64,000 bases of DNA from Girardinichthys multiradiatus (taxonomy: Eukaryota > Chordata > Actinopteri > Cyprinodontiformes > Goodeidae): NCBI RefSeq assembly GCF_021462225.1, contig NC_061798.1, forward strand, positions 26,079,320 through 26,143,319, given 5' to 3'. Below, in pieces: positions 50,501-59,509 of the stretch (its first letter is position 1; each line of letters starts with the position of its first letter). Made by a program: the position numbers and the translations under genes. A model generated the notes under the pieces. The model saw only the letters and a list, made by a program, of their open reading frames with translations. It made no database searches and had not been told where the DNA came from.

Positions 50501-52773
50501 CGGGAGGATTGAGCGGCGGACGAAGGTGGAGACCTCAACGGCCCGATCCCCGGATGCTTAGGCTGGCTCTAGGGACGTGGAATGTCACCTCGCTGGTGGG
50601 GAAGGAGCCCGAGCTTGTGCGGGAGGTCGAGAGATATCGACTAGAAATAGTCGGGCTCGCCTCCACGCACAGCGTGGGCTCTGGAACCCATCTCCTTGAG
50701 AGGGGCTGGACTCTCTTCTACTCTGGAGTGGCCCACGGGGAGAGGCGGCGGGCTGGTGTGGGTTTGCTCATTGCCCCCCAGCTCAGCCATCTCGTGTTGG
50801 GGTTTACCCCAGTGGATGAGAGGGTCATATCCCTGCGCCTTCGGGTTGGGGACAGGCCTCTGACTGTCGTGTCGGCCTATGGGCCGAGCGGTAGTGCGGA
50901 GTACCCGGCCTTCTTGGTGGCCCTGTCGGGGGTGCTGGATAGTGCCCCTCCCGGGGACTCCATTATTCTGCTGGGGGACTTCAACGCCCACGTGGGAAAC
51001 GACAGTGACACCTGGAGAGGCGTGATCGGGAGGAATGGCCTCCCCGATCTGAATTCGAGTGGTGTTTTGTTATTGGACTTCTGTGCTAGTCACAGATCGT
51101 CCATAATGAACACCATGTTCAAACATAAGGGTGTCCGTCAGTGCACTTGGCACCAGGACACCCTAGGCAGGAGGTCGATGATCGACTTTGTTGTCATATC
51201 ATCAGACCTTCTGCTGCATGTTTTGGACACTCGGGTGAAGAGAGGGGCTGAACTGTCCACTGATCATCACCTGGTGGTGAGTTGGATCCGCTGGAGGAGG
51301 AGAAAGCCGGACAGACTTGGCAGGCCCAAGCGCATAGTGAGGGTCTGCTGGAAACGCCAGGCGGAGCCCTCGGCCAGGGATGTATTCAACTCCCACCTCC
51401 GGGAGAGCTTTGACCAGATCCCGGGGGATGTTGGAGACATAGAGTCCTAGTGGACCATGTTCTCCGCATCTATTGTCGATGCTGCTGCCCGTATTTGGGA
51501 AAATTACAAACTTTTCAATCTAGCTTACAGAGAACAAGATAAAAAAAGAAAATTAATTTTTGAGTCAAAGTTCGTTACATCAAAAAAATGAAGTGAAAAT
51601 GTACAGAAAGACTTCAGAAAAAATATATATTTTTTTGTATTCCACAAGAATTAGAATGTTTCAGCATTTTAAGATTTTATTTGACCAAGTTTTAGCTAAA
51701 TGCTTGCTTTTACTCTATATAACTCCATATACCTTTTCACTGCAAAATCAAAATAGCTGAATATTATTATTACCTTGACATTTCTTTCTTTTATACAGGT
51801 CCTTCTCAAAATATTAGCATATTTTGATAAAGTTCATTATTTTCCATAATGTAATGATGAAAATTTAACATTCATATATTTTAGATTCATTGCACACTAA
51901 CTGAAATATTTCAGGTCTTTTATTGTCTTAATACAGATGATTGTGGATTTCATTTTTCAGCAAAACCTGGCACCTGCTCACAGTGCCAAAACCACTGGTA
52001 AATGGTTTACTGACCATGGTATCACTGTGCTCAATTGGCCTGCCAACTCTCCTGACCTGAACCCCATAGAGAATCTGTGGGATATTGTGAAGAGAACGTT
52101 GAGAGACTCAAGACCCAACACTCTGGATGAGCTAAAGGCCGCTATCGAAGCATCCTGGGCCTCCATAAGACCTCAGCAGTGCCACAGGCTGATTGCCTCC
52201 ATGCCACGCCGCATTGAAGCAGTCATTTCTGCCAAAGGATTCAGATGATTGATTCAGATGATTAGGTTCATAGCTCGTTTAGAGACCCTTTTAATGATAT
52301 GCTAATTTTTTGAGATAGGTATTTTGGGTTTTCATGAGCTGTATGCCAAAATCATCCGTATTAAGACAATAAAAGACCTGAAATATTTCAGTTAGTGTGC
52401 AATGAATCTAAAATATATGAATGTTAAATTTTCATCATGACATTATGGAAAATAATGAACTTTATCACAATATGCTAATATTTTGAGAAGGACCTGTATG
52501 TACTAAAATGAAACAAATACCTATTTAATCATGTGACCTCTCTATTTTTTTCTATTATCACATGTGCAGATTCCTGTGGAGCCAGATATAGATGACCACC
52601 TCTTTCCCACAGTTGACAGCTGGGATCGATTTGACCCCTATAACCAATTTGAGCGCTTTGGCGAGCCAGATGTTACCGAGGAAGGAATAGAGCGGCAGGA
52701 GAAACCGTGGTGGTGGAACTACTTCTCCCAGTCGGGCATCTCATCTCCAACATGGCTGCTGAAAAATGTATAG
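41565..52773 (+). CDS. cpz: Carboxypeptidase Z (frizzled CRD plus M14 metallocarboxypeptidase)
   Basis: Twelve exons join in frame: 41565-41658, 42487-42538, 43461-43783, 43880-44095, 44546-44742, 47099-47260, 47342-47500, 47599-47734, 47821-47960, 48080-48179, 48304-48449 and 52570-52773. They give 642 residues, against about 650 in human. A signal peptide ([13 protein letters not shown]) precedes a cysteine-rich frizzled domain (about 25-155). The M14 domain has zinc ligands His240 and Glu243 (NMHGNEV) and His372 (SASLHGGEL), the substrate-binding [10 protein letters not shown], and catalytic Glu464 (ITVELGC). A transthyretin-like domain follows from about 494. The tail is acidic, then WWWNYFSQ. 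Human CPZ removes C-terminal Arg/Lys at neutral pH and binds Wnt through the CRD. All key residues are present. The donor after 48449 (GTTTTG) is weak. Confidence 0.95.
41659..43460 (+). other. cpz introns 1 and 2
   Basis: Apart from exon 42487-42538, intron 1 holds an A17 tract near 42198. Intron 2 holds a likely mobile-element relic at about 42880-43440. A Tc1-like PDLNLT sense stretch is at 43205-43230 and a 87-codon frame without known motif is at 42909-43172. Confidence 0.4.
44207..44301. mobile_element. Short fragment of the SINE/LINE-tail repeat seen at 61756-62145
   Basis: Blocks CATCCATTTCCTATACACGC, GGAGCTGGTGCCTGTCTCCA and GCAGGGTACACCCTA align with 61766-61860. It lies in the cpz intron after exon 43880-44095. 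Confidence 0.65.
44743..47098 (+). other. cpz intron 5
   Basis: This is a 2.36-kb AT-rich intron. I see no complete mobile element or conserved frame. The reading frame continues past the donor (GTAGAG) for about 40 codons before a stop, so retention would truncate the enzyme before the second zinc His. Confidence 0.5.
48812..50369 (-). pseudogene. LINE reverse transcriptase, frameshifted and internally deleted
   Basis: Two overlapping minus-strand frames, 50369-49584 and 49699-48812, carry consecutive RT motifs. The first has [37 protein letters not shown] and [16 protein letters not shown]. The second has [28 protein letters not shown] and [10 protein letters not shown]. They are joined by a frameshift near 49620-49680. 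A further defect is that VEEFKYL runs straight into [17 protein letters not shown]. In related fragments (21475-22190, 25230-25500) roughly 80-90 residues separate these motifs. The protein cannot be made intact. Confidence 0.9.
50509..51450 (+). pseudogene. LINE AP endonuclease domain, inverted relative to its RT
   Basis: The 313-codon frame has the exonuclease-endonuclease-phosphatase motifs [32 protein letters not shown], and a final [12 protein letters not shown] catalytic Asn and Asp-His pair are therefore present. The usual ET motif is changed, reading [13 protein letters not shown]. The frame ends at a TAG at 51448 and the element ends near 51497, where element sequence gives way to AT-rich intron DNA. 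Because the RT is on the other strand, no EN-RT protein is possible. Confidence 0.88.
51796..52496 (+). mobile_element. Internally deleted Tc1-like element (701 bp), relative of 4066-5675
   Basis: Both ends match the full element (CAGGTCCTTCTCAAAATATT inverted) and TA flanks it at 51794-51795 and 52497-52498. The transposase N-terminal half and part of the left subterminal DNA are missing. It lies in the last cpz intron, 73 bp before the terminal exon, in the opposite orientation to the pi4k2b copy. Confidence 0.95.
51937..52248 (+). pseudogene. C-terminal Tc1 transposase remnant
   Basis: The 103 codons correspond to the last third of the transposase at 4343-5347. They include the second catalytic region with Asp changed (FQQNLAPAH, Asn for Asp) and an intact [11 protein letters not shown]lu. 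The Trp codon after TTGK is intact here, where the other copy has a stop. The end is truncated after KGF. Confidence 0.9.
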
Positions 52774-53380
52774 ATAGATGTTGGAAAAATGAACACCCAC
52801 ATGTGCTCACACATAAGGATGAATGAACCCACATCCAGTCTCGTCTGTGCTTCCAGGAGCATCTATGTAGCAGAAGCTGTCACACTGATGTCATCATTCA
52901 CCCCACACTTTTTGTGTGCATTTTGAAAGGATTGGAAACAGCATTCTAAAACTTACTAGCCAATATTATTCTGCAGCTGATTTGAACTAATTTTAAAAAC
53001 ATAATGTAAAATAAGAAGGATATGGACACAGCAGTTATGCTTTTGTAAATTCTATTCTTCATAAGTAGAAACATGCATTCAAAAGGATATTATTTTCATA
53101 TTAAATGAGCAGCAGAGATATTCCAGTTTTAAAATTCAAGTTGGGAAATATTTCTAATATCACATTCTAAATGCAAAATTTTCTTCAGTTTTTATCATTA
53201 TATTTTGTATTGTAGCTAAAAGGCAACACAGGCACATTTAAAACCTTATGGACCACTATAAAGCTTCTGCACTACATTTTGAGCTCTCAATAGAAGCAGT
53301 TCTGTACCATCACTGTGTGAACAGTAAAATGATTTGCTTTGATTCTTCTTCCAGGGGATAATAAATAATTATAAATAAGA

Positions 53381-53386
53381 AATAAA
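53381..53386 (+). other. cpz: Candidate cpz poly(A) signal
   Basis: An AATAAA lies about 610 bp after the stop codon, within a cluster of related hexamers (ATAAATAAGAAATAAAA). Confidence 0.45.
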
Positions 53387-55790
53387 ATTTCCTGCCACGT
53401 ATTATTTTATTCAAAGTTGTATTTTAAAAGCCTAAAAGGTTCTTAAATTGCCTCACGTTGGCCACCTGAGGGCGGCAGAGAATAAGTGATGACACCAGTT
53501 GACATAAATGAGAGAAAAAAAACAAAACTGTTTTAGCACCACAAGGTGAATTTAAAAACTAACTGTTTAAACAGTACTTTGTCCTGTCAGGATAAAGTTA
53601 TTGCCCTTATCGTTGTCTAACAGACAAACTAATGATAGGGAAGAGAATACAATGATCTGCAGCTGTATCCTTGCACCTCACCTGGACTACAAAAGAACGA
53701 GTTTGCTGTGACTGATCAGCAATACCGAATATGTCTTTCGGGGTAAGAGACACAACAAAACTGTGGAAAGCTCTTAAGTCTGCTTGTTAACTGACAGATC
53801 TCATCGTTTCGAAATTTAGAGTAAGTTTATTTTTATAAGGTCCTGAATATATTGTCTTTCAGTTTGTTAAATAATTATTTCTGTCTATTTATGTTGTGGG
53901 TTTTTCATTTGACAAGAATGAAAAGCAGCAAAACAGTTAAATTTGTGAAAACATGAACAAGTCACTTCCAGGAGGGTGCACTTACATTTACTTCTACCAT
54001 GACCTAAAAATGAGATTTAATATTTTATCTGTTGCTGCAAAAAAACTATTAGTTAACCGGTTTTATGAGCTAAGGTGAGAACTAAGGTCACTGTTTTAAT
54101 GTTCTGTTTTGTTCTTGGTGGTGGTTTCCCTCGGCCCAGTTCACATCAGGATTGCTCTGTTGGCTCCAAAATCCAGATAGGCTAATGTCGAGTAAAGTCT
54201 CAGAAAATATCTTTCTTTACATTTTAAAACGCTGTTTATGTTTAAAAGATGCTGCGATGATGCACCTGTGGAGGAACCATAGCAACCACTGAATCCTCAG
54301 CAATCTTTCTTTTGCAGATGTGGACGAAATGGCTCGTTAATCAAGTCCCCCCAAAACCAAAATTGGAGATCTGTCCAAGAATAAAAAAAGCATTTATTTT
54401 TGTGTAGACGAATAATTATGTTGTCCACTGTTTATTAGTTTGTTGATGTCAGTGAATTGTTTTGTGATTATCGAGCATCAGAAAAACATTAGCAAGTCTT
54501 TCCCCTCTTGTGTGCTGCACATCATCTGATAAATATTGTAATGTATATGACCTAAAATGTAGTTTCCAGAGTTAGAGACAACATTTATAAGTTGACATTG
54601 TAAAGATAAAACTACCATTGTGTTGCATGAATGGCAGTTTTATCTTTACACACTGTTGTTGCTGGACAAGGTTCTTGTTTTCACTGTAATATCAGCTAAA
54701 CTGCTGACTTTAGTTACCCAAGTCACTACAGTTTTCAATGGACGTGAATTGCAGAGTAACATGTGACTCTTTAGAATTGTTCTGTCCTGGACCATAATAT
54801 TAAAATATAATGCAACACATTTCAAAATAAAGCAGTAAAAATATATCTTCCTCTCCAACTGCCATTACACTGTAAGTTGTATATCACCATGTAACCTGGG
54901 TGAGAGCTGAGTCAATCAGTTGATCAGGTATTTTAGACATAAAAGAAGTTGTTTCATTTTAAAGCTGTTTGTCATTTAGGTCTATTGGCAAAACATCTAC
55001 ATTTTCCAGTAATGTGGACACAGCTCCTAGTGATACAAACTCTGGATATCATCTGAAAGCAATCCCAGCGCAGTTTACTCCCACAACTCATCAAACCCTC
55101 AATAGGATTCCTTTGGCCACAGAGTCATGAGCCTTCTTTTGATCCTCAAATCAAATGTGGGCTGAACAATCAAACTTTGCCAAACTTCTCAGTTTAAAAT
55201 CCTCAATGACCTTTGCCATAGTGATGGACTCATCTTTCCCTGAGCCTGCACAATCTGCCTTCACAAGTGGTGGAAAAAGGGAGCAGATTGAGGGAATCCT
55301 TAATGTGTCCAACACTCAACCATATGCTCAGTCTGCTCTGCAATTTACTCTTAAACAAAGTGTGGCCTGGGGCGGTTCCCCGTCATTCTGCTTGGGACAT
55401 TAATATGTTTGCCAGAACTTCTTTGAGGCCAACAAAAAGTTCTTCTCTATGGCCTCTCCAAATTACCCCAATTCCATATGTTGCAGTCTTTCTGGTCAGT
55501 CAATACCTGTTAGCTGCTTAAGGTATCCTCAGGGACAACTAAGCCTTAAAGGTGTCCTTCTTCAGCTTGATGACTTTTATAAACAATGATATCCACTGAC
55601 AAGTAGAAAGACTGAGACAAACATTTGGACCACCTCCATTGGAGGCCAAAACAGTGGTAGCCCTGAACAGGGTCAAGGGATGACAAGGGTCAAGGGTTAA
55701 GGGATGACTAAATGTATCAAAACTTTAAACATTTTATTCAAATGTTTTGTAAAATTGGGAGTATAAATCTGCATCAGATTTCAATGAATA
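53387..55790. other. Intergenic, nothing recognised
   Basis: The segment is AT-rich. A block at about 55040-55600 has a higher GC content and resembles no gene I know. It could be an old retroelement fragment. Confidence 0.4.
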
Positions 55791-55834
55791 CACTACCGGT
55801 CAAACGTTGTAGATACACTTTCCCACTTAATGGG

Positions 55835-56181
55835 TGTAAGGATTATGATTATTAATTAATTAATATTTATCAAAAATTATAATTAAAAATCATAATTCAG
55901 AAAAATAATTTCTTAACCAAAAATCATTATTTACGAATAGAAATCAGAAATGTCCTCTGGTGTTGTGATTATGGGCTCAAAGCCCTTAATAAATACAATT
56001 AGTAAATTATCATTAATAATTGATAGTTATTAACCAAAACCCTGCTAAGTGTCACTGTTAAATCAACTGCTTCACCGAAGGTGGGGGAACTTTGACCTTA
56101 TTTTGACAGATAAATCACTCTTGCTTGAAATAAACACATATGCTTCTCTTATATATATATATATATATATATATAAATATA

Positions 56182-56215
<34 letters not shown>

Positions 56216-56456
56216 AAAATTTACTGAAACCATATAACCCTGATATAATTACTAGGAGTGGTCAGCCTCGTGGTCATTGCTTTGAATGAAAAACTCTAAA
56301 AGTCCAACTTCTAACTCCTGACTGATTTTGGATCAGCCGGAAGAAAACATGAACACACAACTTGCTGATCGCATCTGCGCTGCGCAAATTAGCACACTTG
56401 CACAGCAAATCAAACACAGCTTCGCATAAAACACTTCAATCAAATAACTCTAAACA
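55835..56456. other. Unassigned AT-rich insert within the Tc1 relic
   Basis: It starts TGTAAGGATTATGATT and ends CTCTAAACA, so it begins TG and ends CA like a solo LTR. No target duplication is visible and no polymerase gene is present. It contains the AT repeat at 56150-56212. Confidence 0.3.
56150..56212. repeat. AT dinucleotide repeat
   Basis: This is about 63 bp of AT/TA alternation with one imperfect centre (ATAAATATATATTTAT) that is itself palindromic. Confidence 0.95.
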
Positions 56457-56738
56457 TTTTTATATTTTAGATTCTTCAAAGTAGCCACCTTTTGCTTTGA
56501 TGACTGCTTTGCTCTCTTGGCATTTTCTCCTCGAGCTTCATGAGTTGGTCACCTGAAATGGTTTTCCAAAGAGTCTCACTGAGTTTCACTGAGAGACGGC
56601 CGAAGATTAATATTTCAGTCATCACAGCAAAGGGTGGCTACTTTGAAGAATCTAAATTATAAAACATATTTAAAGTTCTTTTGCTACCTAATTTCATATG
56701 TGTTGACTCACAGTTTTGATGCCTTCATCAAGAATCTA

Positions 56739-58008
56739 CAGGGGTTGGACAATGAAACTAAAACACCTGTCATTTTAGTGTGGGAGGTTTCATGGCTAAA
56801 TTGGACCAGCCTGGTAGCCAGTCTTCATTGATTGCACATTGCACCAGTAAGAGCAGAGTGTGAAGGTTCAATTAGCAGGGTAAGAGCACAGTTTTGCTCA
56901 AAATATTGAAATGCACACAACATTATGGGTGACATACAAGAGTTCAAAAGAGGACAAACAGTTGGTGCACGTCTTGCTGGTGCATCTGTGACCAAGACAG
57001 CAAGTCTTTGTGATGCATCAAGAGCCACGGTATCCAGGGTAATGTCAGCATACCACCAAGAAGGACGAACCACATCCAACAGGATTAACTGTGGACTCAA
57101 GAGGAAGCTGACTGAAAGGGATGTTCGGGTGCTAACCCGGATTGTATCCAAAAAACATAAAACCACGGCTGCCCAAATCACGGCAGAATTCAAGGTGCAC
57201 CTCAACTCTCCTGTTTCCACCAGAACTGTCCGTCAGGAGCTCCACAGGGTCAATATACACGGCCGGGCTGCTATAGCCAAACCTTTGGTCACTCATGCCA
57301 ATGCCAAACGTCGGTTTCAATGGTGCAAGGAGTGCAAATCTTGGGCTGTGGACAATGTGAAACATGTATTGTTCTCTGATGAGTCCACCTTTACTGTTTT
57401 CTCCACATCCGGGAGAGTTACGGTGTGGAGAAGCCCCAAAGAAGCGTACCACCCAGACTGTTGCATGCCCAGAGTGAAGCATGGGGGTGGATCAGTGATG
57501 GTTTGGGCTGCCATATCATGGCATTCCCTTGGCCCAATAATTATGCTAGATGGGCGCGTCACTGCCAAGGACTACCGAACCATTCTTGAGGACCATGTGC
57601 ATCCAATGGTTCAAACATTGTATCCTGAAGGCGGTGTCGTGTATCAGGTTGACAATGCACCAATACACACAGCAAGACTGGTGAAAGATTGGTTTGATGA
57701 ACATGAAAGTGAAGTTGAACATCTCCCATGGCCTGCACAGTCACCAGATCTAAATATTATTGAGCCACTTTGGGGTGTTTTGGAGGAACGAGTCAGGAAA
57801 CGTTTTCCTCCACCAGTATCAGGTAGTGACCTGGCCACTATCCTGCAAGAAGAATGGCTTAAAATCCCACTGACCACTGTGCAGGACTTGTATATGTCAT
57901 TCCCAAGACAAATTGATGCTGTATTGGCCGCAAAAGGAGGCCCTACATCATACTAATAAATTATTGTGGTCTAAAACCAGGTGTTTCAGTTTCATTGTCC
58001 AACCCCTG
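56739..58008 (+). mobile_element. Intact Tc1/mariner element with DD36E transposase
   Basis: The element is 1270 bp and flanked by TA (56737-56738 and 58009-58010). The TIRs start CAGGGGTTGGACAATGAAAC and match at the right end inverted, over about 28 bp, after which they diverge. The transposase is uninterrupted. It sits inside an older Tc1-type relic, so it is the younger insertion. Confidence 0.95.
56925..57956 (+). CDS. Tc1/mariner transposase, DD36E, uninterrupted
   Basis: The 343-codon frame runs from MGDIQEFKRGQTVGARL to GGPTSY. It has an N-terminal paired helix-turn-helix region (about 10-110; the first includes TKTASLCDASRATVSRVMSA) and a DDE domain. The catalytic residues are Asp in LFSDESTFT, Asp in YQVDNAPIH and Glu in SPDLNIIEPLW. 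I count 36 residues between the last two, not the 34 of typical Tc1. The conserved KHGGGSVMVWAA block is present. No stop or frameshift is seen, so it could encode an active enzyme. The host insertion is intergenic, 5 kb after cpz. A DD36E group of Tc1/mariner has been described under the name Incomer; I place it there from the spacing alone. Confidence 0.9.
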   Translation: MGDIQEFKRGQTVGARLAGASVTKTASLCDASRATVSRVMSAYHQEGRTTSNRINCGLKRKLTERDVRVLTRIVSKKHKTTAAQITAEFKVHLNSPVSTRTVRQELHRVNIHGRAAIAKPLVTHANAKRRFQWCKECKSWAVDNVKHVLFSDESTFTVFSTSGRVTVWRSPKEAYHPDCCMPRVKHGGGSVMVWAAISWHSLGPIIMLDGRVTAKDYRTILEDHVHPMVQTLYPEGGVVYQVDNAPIHTARLVKDWFDEHESEVEHLPWPAQSPDLNIIEPLWGVLEERVRKRFPPPVSGSDLATILQEEWLKIPLTTVQDLYMSFPRQIDAVLAAKGGPTSY

Positions 58009-58090
58009 TATGTACAATGTTAACAGTCATAAACATAAAGAAAAACATTAAATAGGAAAGTGTTTCTTAAACCTTTGACCTGTAAGTGTA

Positions 58091-59509
58091 TATTTTTTAT
58101 TATATATATTATATATATTATTAGAAAAATCTAATTTCTGATTTAAATTCTCACTATTTAGTGGAATGTAATTTTTTGAAAACTCGACATATAGTCCCAT
58201 GACAGAGATAGTATCCAATCTTATTTCCTTGTTTGTTGTGTGCCATGACCTTATCACCTTTTATGATGTCCTTTTCCTTGTTGAATTTAGATGTTGAGCA
58301 AAGGTTGTTCCAAAATTTTAGGTAAGTCTTAGTGTTTACCACAGTGTTTACTATCAACAGTTTAGTTACCCCTGTGATAACTTTGAGGATGTCTCTTAAA
58401 GAAACATCCAAATTAACACTATAATGTTATTAAATTGTGTTCTGTGAATATCTGCCAAATGCATCTAAGATCTGAACACTGTGATTATGATTCAGATTCT
58501 TAGCCAGCATCCCATTCATACAACTTTTTTTTCTAATTAAATGGGCAGTGCTAATATTGGCTGTGGTGAAAATTTTCCAATTTTTCTTCTTATGAGCCAG
58601 TAAGTCAAATCACAGAATGAAAGCTTGATTTATAATCTGAAAGACTGCCTTTAGAGTTCAAAACATGAGGGAATTCCACTGCCAAAGCTTAGCTCGTTGT
58701 TGTTGTGTAAATCAATCAGATATTTCCACTTTTTTTATTTTTAAGTTTGTCTTAGAATATAAGGTTATTTATTGTTTTTTGATGTGTAAGCAGCATCTCA
58801 TTTTCTATTTCTTTTCATTTTGCTGCATCATTAACAAAACCTGCTTCCAATATAAGAGCCAGAAAAACATAAATATGTATTTTGCATTTGTAGGTTTTCT
58901 CTGAAATGCCATTTTTTGCATCATGCTATAATTAACTTTGTTCCAAGGCAACATGCTCCCAGATGTCTCCTCCTTATGTTCCTGAAGTGAGGTTCCATCT
59001 GGTACATTTCCACCAAGGCCTCAGACTCTCCCTTTCTCTCTGGCCTCCCCAGTATACTATGTAGTCACTTTCAATCTGATTGCATTGGTTTCTCTAACAT
59101 AACACCTTTTAGCACTCTGCATATATAATGCAGATGCCACACCACTTCATGTGAATATCCTCTATCACTGTCTTTTACTTTGCTTCCTTTTTTTCCCATG
59201 TTCATCTCTGTATCAGTCTGTCTTGCTTTCCAGCAGATATCTAGCTGCTGTTCCCCAGGAGTAGACGCCTGCTCAATGTGGCAGAGATGATTTGTTTGCT
59301 TTGCAATTATTTTCCATCAGTGGAGACAAATGGATTCATACTGCATAGAAAGCCAGCACAGACAAGGCCAGAGTGATGAATGCACTTGAAACCAACTAAT
59401 GTTCACTCCCTATAAGACAGAGTAGATGCAGGATCATCGTAGTGCTATAAACAGTCTCCAAACAAGACACAGTTCATGTGTAGATATGTAAAATGTTTGT
59501 AGTTATATA
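58091..59509. other. Intergenic, nothing recognised
   Basis: The segment is AT-rich with short TATA runs near 58098-58121. Chance-length frames only. Confidence 0.5.

Larger units (their letters stand above)
48779..51497 (-). mobile_element. Non-LTR retrotransposon with inverted 5' part
   Basis: The 3' portion (48779 to about 50480) encodes reverse transcriptase on the minus strand and ends in a short CGT/GAC repeat at the 48.79-kb side. The 5' portion (about 50475-51497) lies in the opposite orientation and encodes the AP endonuclease on the plus strand. The junction at 50461-50503 is an inverted repeat with 17-bp arms. The copy sits in the last cpz intron. Reverse transcriptase type is FADDVVLLA with a C-terminal [20 protein letters not shown] block. 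Clade not assigned. It is GC-rich compared with its surroundings. Confidence 0.92.
55791..58088. mobile_element. Older Tc1-type element hosting nested insertions
   Basis: The ends CACTACCGGTCAAACGTTGT (55791) and, reversed, CACTTACAGGTCAAAGGTTT (58088) are a diverged inverted pair flanked by TA. Subterminal blocks TTCTTCAAAGTAGCCACC (56471) and GGTGGCTACTTTGAAGAA (56632) are inverted around a short centre, so the host was already an internally deleted form. It contains a 622-bp unexplained insert (55835-56456) and a complete DD36E Tc1 element (56739-58008). Confidence 0.75.

Noticed and set aside
50509..51450. Separate plus-strand host nuclease gene inside a cpz intron
   Set aside because: The frame is the AP endonuclease of the same LINE family, and its 5' flank continues into element sequence shared with the RT side.
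55791..58088. Endogenous retrovirus or LTR element around the AT-rich insert
   Set aside because: No gag, pol or env frame, primer-binding site or target duplication was seen. Only the TG...CA ends hint at a solo LTR.
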